Below are positions 9,029-17,199 of a DNA stretch of 64,000 nt, piece after piece (within the stretch, counting starts at the first letter, position 1; each line of letters starts with the position of its first letter). The notes under the pieces are model-generated. The model was not told the origin of the DNA, did no database searches, and saw only the letters and a list, made by a program, of their open reading frames with translations. The stretch is from an uncultured Oscillospiraceae bacterium (GTDB lineage Bacteria > Bacillota > Clostridia > Oscillospirales > Ruminococcaceae), in the NCBI GenBank assembly GCA_900543705.1, contig UQSL01000004.1:1-64000 (forward strand), read 5' to 3'. Both the position numbers and the translations under genes were made by a program.

Positions 9029-9057
9029 ATTATACGTTTTCATTCTCATGATTACAA
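9029..9057 (-). promoter_or_regulatory. hemA operon promoter
   Basis: On the minus strand, TTGTAA (9052-9057) and TATAAT (9029-9034) are separated by 17 bp. They sit about 34 bp upstream of the hemA start codon. This would give a very short leader, leaving no room for a riboswitch between promoter and gene. Confidence 0.7.
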
Positions 9058-9179
9058 GAAACGTGGGTATTGCAATTTCCAAACCCGGCAATTGAAAAAG
9101 GGAATCGTTTTCTTTTGTGATTCTTTAAGCAGTTCGGGACTTTCCCTGCTTTTTCTGCTATGCGCTTCTCTGGCACTCT

Positions 9180-9259
9180 CAGGATACCATAACTCAAAGT
9201 TATAGAAGTCTACATAGCTGTTGCTCCGCAGGAGCACACACTCAAAGAAAAGTATCCTG
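9180..9259. other. three-way-junction-like inverted-repeat element between hemA and ldh
   Basis: Perfect 8-bp arms CAGGATAC (9180-9187) and GTATCCTG (9252-9259) enclose two further perfect hairpins. One is ATAACT/AGTTAT with a 3-nt loop (9189-9203); the other is TGCTCC/GGAGCA with a 3-nt loop (9222-9236). The element can fold as RNA on either strand. On the plus strand it would lie in the ldh leader, about 118 bp before the start codon. On the minus strand it lies upstream of the hemA promoter. I do not recognise a known riboswitch consensus. Confidence 0.5.
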
Positions 9260-9376
9260 ACACCAAATAAAAAACAAAATTCCGCATTCATTTTTATTCC
9301 GCCAGACTTGGGATACACTAAAGAATATAGTTCTCATAAAAACGCCATCTATGAATCAATCAAGGAGGTCTTTGTA

Positions 9377-10363
9377 ATGCCGTCACCGGATTCCAGAAAA
9401 GTTGTCTTAGTCGGTACCGGAATGGTGGGAATGAGCTATGCCTATGCTCTGCTTAACCAGAACGCGTGCGACCAGCTCGTCCTCATTGACATCGACAAGC
9501 AGAGGGCAGGCGGGGAGGCAATGGATTTAAATCACGGCCTTGCCTTTTCCGGTTCCCACATGAGAATCTATGCGGGAGAATATTCCGACTGCAAGGATGC
9601 GGACATCGTCGCCATTTGTGCCGGCGTTGCGCAAAAGGAGGGAGAAACCCGTCTGGACCTACTCTCCCGCAACGCCAATGTCTTTGCCTCCATTATCGAA
9701 CCCGTTCTTTCTTCGGGGTTTCACGGCATCTTTTTGGTCGCAACCAATCCCGTGGATATCATGTCCCATATCACCCAGACGCTCTCAGGATTTCCCTCCT
9801 CCCGTGTCATCGGCACCGGCACCGCACTCGATACCGCCCGCCTGCGCTATCTGCTGGGGGATTATTTTAAAGTGGATCCCCGCAACATGCACGCCTATGT
9901 CATCGGTGAGCATGGGGACAGCGAGTTTGTCCCCTGGTCACAGGCCATGCTTGCCACCCGCCCGATTCTCGATTTATGCGAAGAGATGGAATCCTGTACC
10001 TATCCACAGATGCAAAAGATTGAAGAGGAAGTCCGTACCGCGGGTTACCAGATTATCAAGGCGAAGCGTGCCACCTACTACGGCATCGGCATGGCAATGG
10101 TTCGCATTACCAAGGCCATCTTTGGGGATGAAAACTGTGTGCTGACTGTCTCCACCATGCTAAACGGGGAATATGGGCTTTCCGGTACCTATCTCGGGCT
10201 GCCCTGCATTCTTTCCCGGAAAGGCGTACGCGAAATCCTGAGCCTTCCGCTGTCAAACTTAGAACGGGAAAAACTGAAAAACTCCTTTGATGCACTTCTT
10301 AAATCCTATCAGAGCCTTTCGCTTCCCCACAAAATGCGAAATCTGCCGAACGGTAAAAATTGA
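9377..10363 (+). CDS. ldh: L-lactate dehydrogenase
   Basis: This 328-residue NAD-dependent dehydrogenase interconverts pyruvate and lactate. It has the Rossmann loop VLVGTGMVGMSYAYAL, ATNPVDIMSH, and the catalytic histidine in VIGEHGDSEFVPWS. The start is chosen at MPSPDSRKVV because AAGGAGG lies 8 bp upstream; the longer ORF would run through the intergenic palindrome. It is divergent from hemA and monocistronic by spacing. GAACGG/CCGTTC arms right at its stop may form a weak terminator. Confidence 0.95.
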   Translation: MPSPDSRKVVLVGTGMVGMSYAYALLNQNACDQLVLIDIDKQRAGGEAMDLNHGLAFSGSHMRIYAGEYSDCKDADIVAICAGVAQKEGETRLDLLSRNANVFASIIEPVLSSGFHGIFLVATNPVDIMSHITQTLSGFPSSRVIGTGTALDTARLRYLLGDYFKVDPRNMHAYVIGEHGDSEFVPWSQAMLATRPILDLCEEMESCTYPQMQKIEEEVRTAGYQIIKAKRATYYGIGMAMVRITKAIFGDENCVLTVSTMLNGEYGLSGTYLGLPCILSRKGVREILSLPLSNLEREKLKNSFDALLKSYQSLSLPHKMRNLPNGKN

Positions 10364-10512
10364 AACCCGTTCAATTTTATGGTACTATAACTTTAAATAG
10401 CCATTTTCTTCCGGGCATGAAAGGCCGGCCATTTTGCAGTTCACCTGATTTTTTTGCCCGGAGGAAACGAGTTTTCTGTTTTATTAACCTTTGGAGTAAA
10501 CGAGGTATCTGC

Positions 10513-10983
10513 ATGGTCACACTGTTTCCCTCTTCCCGCGCCCTGTTCTATTGGGAAATTCGGCTGATTGGAGCAACTCTGCCCTTTGCTGTGGCATCGG
10601 TCATCACTTTCGGCCGCTACCGAATCATCTGGTCGGTGTTCACTCTGCTCTGGGGGCTGGCCTACCTCTTTTTCTCCGTCTTTTACTACCCAGTTAAGTT
10701 TAAAAAGCTCAAAGTGCAGTTTGCCAAGGAACTTTTGGCAGTGAAAAGCGGCGTCGTGTATACGCGTCTGCGTTATGCCCCCCTATCCTCCATTCAGTAT
10801 GTGGAGATCATCTCCTTTCCTTTTCAGTCGGCGATGGAGATGTGCTCCATCCGGATCCGGTGCGCTGGATATTCGATTTGGCTGTCCTCTTTTTCACAGC
10901 GCGACGCCTATGAGCTTAAGAACCTGCTCTCTCCAATGTCCAAAAGTATTCTGCGCCTCCCGACGGAGGATGAGCAGTCATGA
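10513..10983 (+). CDS. PH-domain (bPH2/DUF304) membrane protein, YdbS-like
   Basis: The 156-residue protein has two hydrophobic segments near the N-terminus (about 15-55). A single bPH2-type beta domain follows: VKSGVVYTRLRYAPLSSIQYVEI, with the usual basic patch and aromatic strand ends. The start at MVTLFPSS is chosen because a GAGG box precedes it and the ORF upstream looks non-coding. It overlaps the next gene by 4 bp (ATGA). This is the classical ydbS-ydbT layout. In B. subtilis ydbS and ydbT protect against the lantibiotic-like bacteriocin of B. amyloliquefaciens; whether that applies here is unknown. Confidence 0.78.
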   Translation: MVTLFPSSRALFYWEIRLIGATLPFAVASVITFGRYRIIWSVFTLLWGLAYLFFSVFYYPVKFKKLKVQFAKELLAVKSGVVYTRLRYAPLSSIQYVEIISFPFQSAMEMCSIRIRCAGYSIWLSSFSQRDAYELKNLLSPMSKSILRLPTEDEQS

Positions 10984-12425
10984 GTCGGAATGTAAAGCAC
11001 CCTCACCCCATCATGATATTTGAAAACCTCTCGAGGTTTTTGTTCCTGCTCATTATCCCGCTCATTCGCGGATTTCTCTATGCAGTGTTTGGCGGCTCGA
11101 TTACCTCCTGGCTTCAGGGCGCCTGGTTCGATCTATTGGTGGTGTTCATCATGGTCGCCGCTTCAGTGCTCCAATGGGTATTCTTTACTTACACCGTATA
11201 CCGGAAGGGCATTCTGGTCCGCCGGGGAGTCATAATGCGCAACTCCTTTTTCATCCCCTCCCGCTGTTTTACGACCCTCTCGTGTGAGCGTAGCTGGTGG
11301 CTGCGACCCTTTGGTGCCGTCCATGTCAGGATCGATACGGCAGCTGGAAGTTTTAACACGCCGGATCTGAAAATTACCCTGTCCAATGCAGAATGTGACC
11401 GCCTTTTGCATTTTCATCACCAGAAAAGTGAAAACTGTCAGTATTTCAGTAAGTATTATAAACCAAAAGTAGTATATTTGATGCTGCTTTCCCTCTTTAC
11501 TTCCAATACATTTGTCGGTGTCATCTTCTGCTCCACCTTTTTATCCAATGCCGGTTCCCTGGTTGGGGAGGAACTCAAGCAGCAGCTGTTTACCACCATG
11601 GAACAGGTAGCGCGTGTGCTCGCCATCATTATCCCACCGATTGCCACCCTGCTTGCGATGGTGGTAATTCTTGGCTACCTCATCTCGTTTGCGATGAACT
11701 TTTTGCGCCACATCAATTTTGAAGTACTGCGTCAGAAATACAGCTTGTATATATCAGGCGGTTTTTTTACGAAACGTATTAATGCTTTGGACATCTCCAA
11801 GATCAATTATACCGACATTCGGCAGACCCCGATGATGAAAATGCTCGGGCTCTGTTCGGTATACGCGCACTGCATTGGGCTTGGAAAAAATAAAAACGAT
11901 ATTTCGGCCATTATCCCCTGCGCCGGGAAAAATGAGCTGGAGGATACCATGGCCACCCTGCTCCCGGAATTCCCAATGAAACAAGTTACCCTGCGCCCCA
12001 ATTTCGGCGCCATCTTTAAATTCATCATGGATCCCCTTTGGCCCTGCCTTCTTGTACCTACCGCTACCATCATCCTGTGCAATCTTATTCCCGACTGGGC
12101 GGACACCATTGGATTTGTGGGCTTTATGCTTGCCGTCCCCTCTTACTGGCTGATGCTTGTGCGGCTGATGGACTTTCGCACCAGCGGAATTGCCTATGAC
12201 GGGGAAAACGTGTATATGAAATACTCCCGCTTTTTTGTTTTGCACACAGTCAGTATCCCAAAAAAACACATCAACGCCGTCCTGCTCCGGCAAAGTATCC
12301 TGCAGCACTTTGATGATGCCTGTGATGTGAAAATCTACACCATATCGGAATCTCAGAAGGTGCACCATGTCAAAAACCTCAACCGCCAACAGGTACTCGA
12401 CCTGTTGGAGTTTGTCAAAATCTAG
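10980..12425 (+). CDS. multi-pass PH-domain protein, YdbT-like
   Basis: The protein has 481 residues. It has paired N-terminal TMs (about 15-65), a bPH2 domain with KGILVRRGVIMRNSFFIPSRCFTTL, a second TM pair (about 165-245), a second domain with LYISGGFFTKRINALDISKINYTDIRQTPMMKMLG, a third TM pair (about 345-395) and a C-terminal domain. This repeated TM-TM-PH pattern is the YdbT signature. It is translationally coupled to the YdbS-like gene. The two likely form a membrane complex. Confidence 0.8.
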   Translation: MSRNVKHPHPIMIFENLSRFLFLLIIPLIRGFLYAVFGGSITSWLQGAWFDLLVVFIMVAASVLQWVFFTYTVYRKGILVRRGVIMRNSFFIPSRCFTTLSCERSWWLRPFGAVHVRIDTAAGSFNTPDLKITLSNAECDRLLHFHHQKSENCQYFSKYYKPKVVYLMLLSLFTSNTFVGVIFCSTFLSNAGSLVGEELKQQLFTTMEQVARVLAIIIPPIATLLAMVVILGYLISFAMNFLRHINFEVLRQKYSLYISGGFFTKRINALDISKINYTDIRQTPMMKMLGLCSVYAHCIGLGKNKNDISAIIPCAGKNELEDTMATLLPEFPMKQVTLRPNFGAIFKFIMDPLWPCLLVPTATIILCNLIPDWADTIGFVGFMLAVPSYWLMLVRLMDFRTSGIAYDGENVYMKYSRFFVLHTVSIPKKHINAVLLRQSILQHFDDACDVKIYTISESQKVHHVKNLNRQQVLDLLEFVKI

Positions 12426-12435
12426 CGTATCCGAC

Positions 12436-12512
12436 TTGCAGACCTACTTTTCCCTATGTTACAATGGGGAAAAGAGGCCTATATTTTGTAATATATAATT
12501 ATGATATTACAA
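12436..12512 (+). promoter_or_regulatory. promoter with downstream operator-like dyad
   Basis: TTGCAG (12436-12441) and TACAAT (12460-12465) are separated by 18 bp and form a plausible sigma-A promoter. About 20 bp downstream is a perfect dyad TTGTAATAT-N9-ATATTACAA (12486-12512), ending 23 bp before the start codon of the zinc-ribbon gene. Its position just after the expected transcription start fits a repressor operator. No regulator gene is adjacent. Confidence 0.55.
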
Positions 12513-12535
12513 ATAGTTTAGAAAGCGGTGATAAG

Positions 12536-13354
12536 ATGGCCTTTTTCTATCTCTGTCCGCATTGCGGGAAACATTTTGAATCCCCCGGCGCCTGCCCGGT
12601 TTGCCATGTCGCACGAATTCGCCATCAGGCTGCTGAGGACTCTCCTGTCCCAAGGTATTGTACCAAATGCGGCACACCGGTTTCCATTGCTGGCCAATCC
12701 TTCTGTACTTCCTGTGGTGCACCGCTTGGCGTTCAGGCTCCCTCCTCTTCCAGGAACGCGATTCCGACTCCCCATCCTCCGGCTGCTTATGCGGCACCTG
12801 TTTTCAAAAAGAAAAGACCGGTCTGGGGTATCGCCGGCATCGTGCTCAGCGCTGTCGTTATTCTTATCTTTGGACTTATCATCTTTTTATATAGTATTGG
12901 AGCGCTCTCTGATAATTCGACAGACGATTCCGACCGTTGGTACCAGAACAACGGCGGGGTTCCGGGCGGCGGAAATTCCTCCTACTCACAGGGGAACCAA
13001 AATTCCCATACGGATGCGAGAACTATTATTGTACGCATCAAATACGGTACGGGTGCAGATTTGGACTGTACGCCCAGCACTGCGGATTTTGTGGAGGTCG
13101 GGCTGAACATCATCAACACCAAAGAATCGGACATCTCCCTGTATCCAACCAATTTCTATCTGACCAACGATGAGACCGGAGAGAAAATCTACCCCTATAC
13201 CGAAGGAAACGGGGAAAAAGACCCCATCCGGGTTTCCGGGAATAAAACCGTGTCCGGTGCCCTTATCTTCCAGATTGACCCGAACGCCAGCTATCATTTC
13301 AATTTTTCAGAGCTGGACGGCACGCTGGTCAATTCCTATGAGCTGAGCAAATAA
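12536..13354 (+). CDS. double zinc-ribbon, single-TM protein with extracytoplasmic domain
   Basis: The protein has 272 residues starting at MAFFYLCPHC. Two zinc ribbons, CPHCGKHFESPGACPVC (about 7-23) and CTKCGTP...FCTSCGAP (about 41-64), precede a proline-rich linker. One TM follows at about 102-127, then a Gly/Ser/Asn-rich stretch and a beta-rich C-terminal domain (about 160-272). That domain resembles the DUF4352/telokin-like extracellular immunoglobulin folds. The layout is cytosolic metal-binding head, membrane, external domain. Function is not recognised. Confidence 0.75.
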   Translation: MAFFYLCPHCGKHFESPGACPVCHVARIRHQAAEDSPVPRYCTKCGTPVSIAGQSFCTSCGAPLGVQAPSSSRNAIPTPHPPAAYAAPVFKKKRPVWGIAGIVLSAVVILIFGLIIFLYSIGALSDNSTDDSDRWYQNNGGVPGGGNSSYSQGNQNSHTDARTIIVRIKYGTGADLDCTPSTADFVEVGLNIINTKESDISLYPTNFYLTNDETGEKIYPYTEGNGEKDPIRVSGNKTVSGALIFQIDPNASYHFNFSELDGTLVNSYELSK

Positions 13355-13367
13355 ACCCTGAGTGATT

Positions 13368-13406
13368 AAAAAATCTCCCTTGCCTGCGGCAAGGGAGATT
13401 TTTTTG
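13368..13406. terminator. bidirectional intrinsic terminator
   Basis: AAATCTCCCTTGCC and GGCAAGGGAGATTT pair perfectly over about 14 bp with a 3-nt loop. The hairpin is flanked by a run of T on the plus side and a run of A on the other, so it can act in both directions. It lies between the convergent zinc-ribbon gene and the TIM-barrel operon. Confidence 0.9.
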
Positions 13407-13509
13407 TACTGGTCGGGTACGTTTTCTTTGGTGTTCCGGAATTGCAAGGCTGTCGAGATTGGGAGGCAATCCCACCGCCGCCAGATACCGGGAATGTTTC
13501 ATGGCTTCT

Positions 13510-14475
13510 TTAAGCCCACCACATTTCCGCTTTTCCCTCGGTAATCAGGACCTGCTGGAGGAAGCGGACACCTTTGGTCAGGCCCTCGTTGATGCTCATC
13601 AGGCTGTCCTCATGCTCAATGCTGATGGCATAATCATAGCCCACCAGGCGCAGTGCGCTGATAATTTCTTTCCATTCGTGGTAATCGTGTCCGTATCCGA
13701 TGGTACGGAAAATCCAGGAACGATGGATTTCATCTGCATAGGGATGGGTGTCGAGCACACCGTTGAGCGCAACATTGTGTTTGTCAAACTGGGTATCCTT
13801 TGCATGGAAATGGAAGATGGCGTCGCCGAGCTCTTTAATGACCTCCACGGTATCCATCCCCTGCCAGAACAGATGGGACGGGTCGAGGTTTGCGCCGATC
13901 TCCGGCCCGACGGCCTCGCGGAGCTTGAGCAGGCTGTGAGTGTTGTACACGCAAAAGCCCGGATGCAGCTCGAGGGCAATCTGATTCACCCCATGGGCCT
14001 TTGCAAAGGCCACCTTGTCTTTCCAGTAAGGTATCAGCACCTCGTTCCACTGGTACTCGAGGATTTCGCTGAAATCCTCCGGCCAGGGACAGGTAACCCA
14101 GTTCGGGTATTTTGCGCCCTCATGGTCGCCTGGGCAGCCGGAGAAGGTGTTAATCTGGTGGATGCCGAGTTTTTCTGCGAGCAAAATGCAGTTGGTGATC
14201 CCATCGTCGTACATCTTGGCCTTTTCCTTGTCCGGATGGACAGGGTTGCCGTGGCAGCTCAGTGCACTGATTTCCATCTGATGGCGTGCAATCGTATCCT
14301 GAAACTCCTGGAGTTTCGCGTCATCGGCAAGCAGCTCCTTCGGGTCGCAGTGGTCCGTCCCGGGGAATCCCGCACATCCGATTTCCACCATCTCTACCCC
14401 AAGAGAATGCAGGTATTCCAGTGCTTTGTCCAGCGGCTGCTGTCCGAGCAAAACAGTAAATACTCCAAGCTTCAT
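13510..14475 (-). CDS. sugar isomerase/epimerase-like TIM-barrel protein 1
   Basis: This 321-residue member of the AP_endonuc_2 (xylose isomerase-like) family has likely divalent-metal ligands. These are Glu in IALELHPGF, Asp in GANLDPSHLFWQG, His in FHFHAKD and Glu in AISIEHED. It is the last gene of the LacI-controlled cluster, 18 bp after the second TIM barrel. Such proteins isomerise or epimerise keto-sugars, inosose or their derivatives. The family also includes the catalytic subunits of C-deglycosidases, but no small beta-subunit gene is nearby. The substrate is unknown. Confidence 0.83.
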   Translation of the reverse strand: MKLGVFTVLLGQQPLDKALEYLHSLGVEMVEIGCAGFPGTDHCDPKELLADDAKLQEFQDTIARHQMEISALSCHGNPVHPDKEKAKMYDDGITNCILLAEKLGIHQINTFSGCPGDHEGAKYPNWVTCPWPEDFSEILEYQWNEVLIPYWKDKVAFAKAHGVNQIALELHPGFCVYNTHSLLKLREAVGPEIGANLDPSHLFWQGMDTVEVIKELGDAIFHFHAKDTQFDKHNVALNGVLDTHPYADEIHRSWIFRTIGYGHDYHEWKEIISALRLVGYDYAISIEHEDSLMSINEGLTKGVRFLQQVLITEGKAEMWWA

Positions 14476-14493
14476 TTTTGCAAACCTCCTGTC

Positions 14494-15243
14494 TTAAAAG
14501 TTGTATTTTTCCTTCAGGTTTTTCATTCCAATGGCCACGGAATCAAAACCCTTCGGATCTATGGTTTCGTCCTCCATAATGACCCACTGCGCACCAATGT
14601 CGCTGGCGGTATCCAGCACAAGCTGGATGTCAACTTCTCCCTCCCCAATCGGTGCGGAGACCATGTTCTTGTCTCCATCCTTGAGGTGAATCAGTTTCAC
14701 ACGGTCGCCATACTCTTTGAGCTTGCCAACCGGGTCCCCGCAAGCATAATAGGCCCAGTAGGTATCAATCTGAGGAGAAATTTCCGCTGCGGGCATCAGA
14801 CGGTACAGACGGTCAAGCGCCAGCTCCCCGCCTAGATCGGTGAACTCATGGGAATGGTTGTGGTAGTGAAGCTCCATCCCGTTATCGTGCAGTTTTTGTA
14901 CCACAGGTTTGAGCAGACCCACCAGTTCGTCCACGTCCTCCACCTTATCATAGCGCTTCAGGGAGGAAGCCACGACGACAATGTTTTTGTTCCCGATGAT
15001 TTTGTTATACTTGATGACCCCGTCTAAATCCTCAGCAAGCTCGGCCAGCTGGGTATGGCTTCCCGCCACCTTGAGGCCAAGCTCATCAAGTGTTTGTTTC
15101 ATTTCGTGGGCGTCTACGCCGAAAAATCCGGCGAATTCCACTCCGTGAAAGCCGAGTTCCTTGACCCGGCGGAGCGTCTCCTTATAATCTTTGGCCATAT
15201 CCTCCCGGACGGACCAGAGCTGCAAGGCGATTGGAAGATTCAT
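14494..15243 (-). CDS. sugar isomerase/epimerase-like TIM-barrel protein 2
   Basis: The protein has 249 residues: PIALQLWSVREDMAKDYKETLRRVKELGFHGVEFAGFFG at the start, and metal-ligand positions in MELHYHNHSHEF, PQIDTYWAYYAG-like PQIDTYWAYY, LIHLKDGD and IMEDETID. This is the IolE/IolI-like subgroup of the AP_endonuc_2 fold. The middle position in the operon and 15-18 bp gaps indicate cotranscription. It is distinct in sequence from its two TIM-barrel neighbours, so this is not a recent tandem duplication. The specific reaction is unknown. Confidence 0.83.
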   Translation of the reverse strand: MNLPIALQLWSVREDMAKDYKETLRRVKELGFHGVEFAGFFGVDAHEMKQTLDELGLKVAGSHTQLAELAEDLDGVIKYNKIIGNKNIVVVASSLKRYDKVEDVDELVGLLKPVVQKLHDNGMELHYHNHSHEFTDLGGELALDRLYRLMPAAEISPQIDTYWAYYACGDPVGKLKEYGDRVKLIHLKDGDKNMVSAPIGEGEVDIQLVLDTASDIGAQWVIMEDETIDPKGFDSVAIGMKNLKEKYNF

Positions 15244-15258
15244 TGGTTAAACCCCCTC

Positions 15259-16044
15259 CTAAAATAGAAACTGTTTGAGATACCGAATCGTGAATGCGAG
15301 TCCCTTCTCACTCAGATTCCCCCTCCAGGTCCGAGAATGCGGCTCGATACTAAGGTTTCCATTGTATCCACTGGCATAAAGGGCCGCGAAAAAAGCGCCC
15401 CAATTCGTTTCGTCCATACCGGCGGGAGGGTCGTCAAACCGCTCCCCGTCAATACGTAGGGTCCCTTTGATGTGGACATGCGCAAACCGGGATCCCCATT
15501 GTTTTATCTCTTTCAGATAGTCCCCTCCGGCATAGATGCAGTGGGAAGCATCATATTTTATCATCAGCTTATCAAGATGCCCATGGATGAGCGTCCATGC
15601 AAGGTCGCTGTGTACAAAATTCGCCCAGCGGCAGTTGTAGGTGGCAATTTGCACCCCGCGCGGCCCGGCATAGGAGAGCAGCTCCTCAAACAGGTGAATG
15701 GCATTCGTCACATTCTGATAATAGGAAAGCCCGGGCACCTCATTCGCTCCGGTGACAAAGACCGGGCTTTCTAGCTCCTGAGCCGCATCGATGAGGTGCT
15801 TGCAGATGTCGAGTTCTTCTCCGATTACCTTACCCTGCTCATCAAATTTATCTGCGCCCCATCTCCCAACAGAGCCCACTGCAACGCCGGTTTCCTTTGA
15901 TGCCTTCCGCAGAGCGGGGACGTCCTGCAAAAATCTCTCATGGTCGCAGGTACTATCCTCGCAGAATTCCAAAAACTCAAGTCCCATTGCTTTTGCCTGT
16001 TCAAAGCTCTGTGCCCGGGGGGCGGCAATCCTTCCAAGCTTCAT
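15259..16044 (-). CDS. sugar isomerase/epimerase-like TIM-barrel protein 3
   Basis: The protein has 261 residues with the AP_endonuc_2 fold. It begins MKLGRIAAPRAQSFEQAKAMGLEFLEF and keeps ligand-bearing strands IKYDASHCIYAGGDY, HVHIKGTLRIDG and LSIEPHSRTWRG. The usual central Glu appears to be replaced: the strand reads VQIATYNCRW, so one metal ligand may differ from the other two barrels. It lies 15 bp from each neighbour and is cotranscribed with the oxidoreductase. Confidence 0.8.
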   Translation of the reverse strand: MKLGRIAAPRAQSFEQAKAMGLEFLEFCEDSTCDHERFLQDVPALRKASKETGVAVGSVGRWGADKFDEQGKVIGEELDICKHLIDAAQELESPVFVTGANEVPGLSYYQNVTNAIHLFEELLSYAGPRGVQIATYNCRWANFVHSDLAWTLIHGHLDKLMIKYDASHCIYAGGDYLKEIKQWGSRFAHVHIKGTLRIDGERFDDPPAGMDETNWGAFFAALYASGYNGNLSIEPHSRTWRGNLSEKGLAFTIRYLKQFLF

Positions 16045-16059
16045 AATGGAACTCCTCCC

Positions 16060-17148
16060 TTAGTCAAAATAGACCGGTTTGTTTTCCTCAGCAGATTTGT
16101 AAATTGCCTCGAGAATCTGGGTGACGACAATTGCCTGCTCCGGTTTCACAACGACTTCCTTGTCGTTTACAACCGCATCAATCCAGAGTCTTGCCTCAAT
16201 ATCTTCCGCCGGCTCATTGTCACCCGCATAGAAATCGACTCCACCCGGCTCAAAAACCGGAGTTTCTGTATACTGTCTGTTATATTTCACACCATTAATA
16301 CGAAGATTGGTCGGTCCCTTCATATCCGCGCCGGCTTTGGTACCGCACAGGGAGCATTTAGACTCGTCTGTATCCAAGGTGTTGAGCGCCCAGCTGGCTT
16401 CCAGAACAATGGTCGCCCCGTTTTTCATCTTGATAAAACCAAAGGCGGAATCCTCGACTGTGAACTTGTCAGGATCCCAGTCGCCCCATGCGTTCGCGGT
16501 TTCTCTCTGGTCGCCGAGCTTTTTATAAACGCTGCCGACAACCATTGCAGGGTCATAGTTATTCATCATCCACAACGTCAGATCCAGAGAATGGGTGCCG
16601 ATGTCGATGAGCGGGCCACCTCCTTGCTCGTACTCATTCAGGAACACGCCCCAGGTCGGGACGGCACGGCGGCGGACGGCATGCGCCTTCGCATAGTAGA
16701 TGTCTCCGAGCTCGCCTGCCTCACAGGTACGTTTGAGGTAGTTGCATTCCGGACGCTGGCGGTTCTGGTAGCCGATGGTGAGTTTTTTCCCCGTCTCCTT
16801 AGCGGCATCCAGCATCTTTTTGGCCTCATCATAGTTGATGGCCATCGGCTTTTCGCACATGACATGCTTGCCCGCATGCAGGGCGTCCACCGTGATGAAG
16901 GAGTGGGAGCGGTTCGGGGTGCAGACATGCACAACCTCAATCTCCGGGTCTTGGAGCAGCTCCTTGTAGTCGACATAGACCTTGGCGTCCTGTATTCCAA
17001 ACTTCTTTGCCGCTTTGACTGCTCTTTCCTCAATCAGGTCGCAGAACGCCACGAGCTGCACGTTTTTCAGCTTGCTCAGGCTTGGCATGTGTTTGGAATT
17101 GGCAATGCCGCCGCATCCGATAATACCGATTTTCACTGTTCTCTCCAT
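16060..17148 (-). CDS. Gfo/Idh/MocA family NAD(P)-dependent oxidoreductase
   Basis: The protein has 362 residues. The N-terminal Rossmann domain is KIGIIGCGGIANSKHMPSL, and the family motif CEKPMAINYDEAKKML follows at about 95-110. The C-terminal alpha/beta domain has GGGPLIDIGTHSLDLTLWMM, where the catalytic Asp/His pair usually sits. These enzymes oxidise or reduce sugars, cyclitols or glycosides at a ring carbon, often making the keto-sugar used by partner TIM-barrel isomerases. It is the first enzyme gene after the LacI regulator, 51 bp downstream. Confidence 0.92.
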   Translation of the reverse strand: MERTVKIGIIGCGGIANSKHMPSLSKLKNVQLVAFCDLIEERAVKAAKKFGIQDAKVYVDYKELLQDPEIEVVHVCTPNRSHSFITVDALHAGKHVMCEKPMAINYDEAKKMLDAAKETGKKLTIGYQNRQRPECNYLKRTCEAGELGDIYYAKAHAVRRRAVPTWGVFLNEYEQGGGPLIDIGTHSLDLTLWMMNNYDPAMVVGSVYKKLGDQRETANAWGDWDPDKFTVEDSAFGFIKMKNGATIVLEASWALNTLDTDESKCSLCGTKAGADMKGPTNLRINGVKYNRQYTETPVFEPGGVDFYAGDNEPAEDIEARLWIDAVVNDKEVVVKPEQAIVVTQILEAIYKSAEENKPVYFD

Positions 17149-17199
17149 ACTTGTATTCTCCTTTACCTGTCAGCGCCTTGGCGCTTAAAATTCATTGGA

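Noticed and set aside
9052..9318. Minus-strand ORF of 88 residues upstream of hemA
   Set aside because: It spans the hemA promoter and the palindromic element and has no ribosome site or protein-like pattern.
13459..14835. 458-residue ORF on the plus strand
   Set aside because: It runs antisense across two well-supported TIM-barrel genes, has no ribosome site, and its translation shows no fold pattern.
13510..17148. Interpretation as a C-deglycosidase (dgp/car) operon
   Set aside because: The TIM barrels and oxidoreductase fit in part, but the small beta-subunit gene that defines those enzymes is absent, so the claim is not supported beyond family level.
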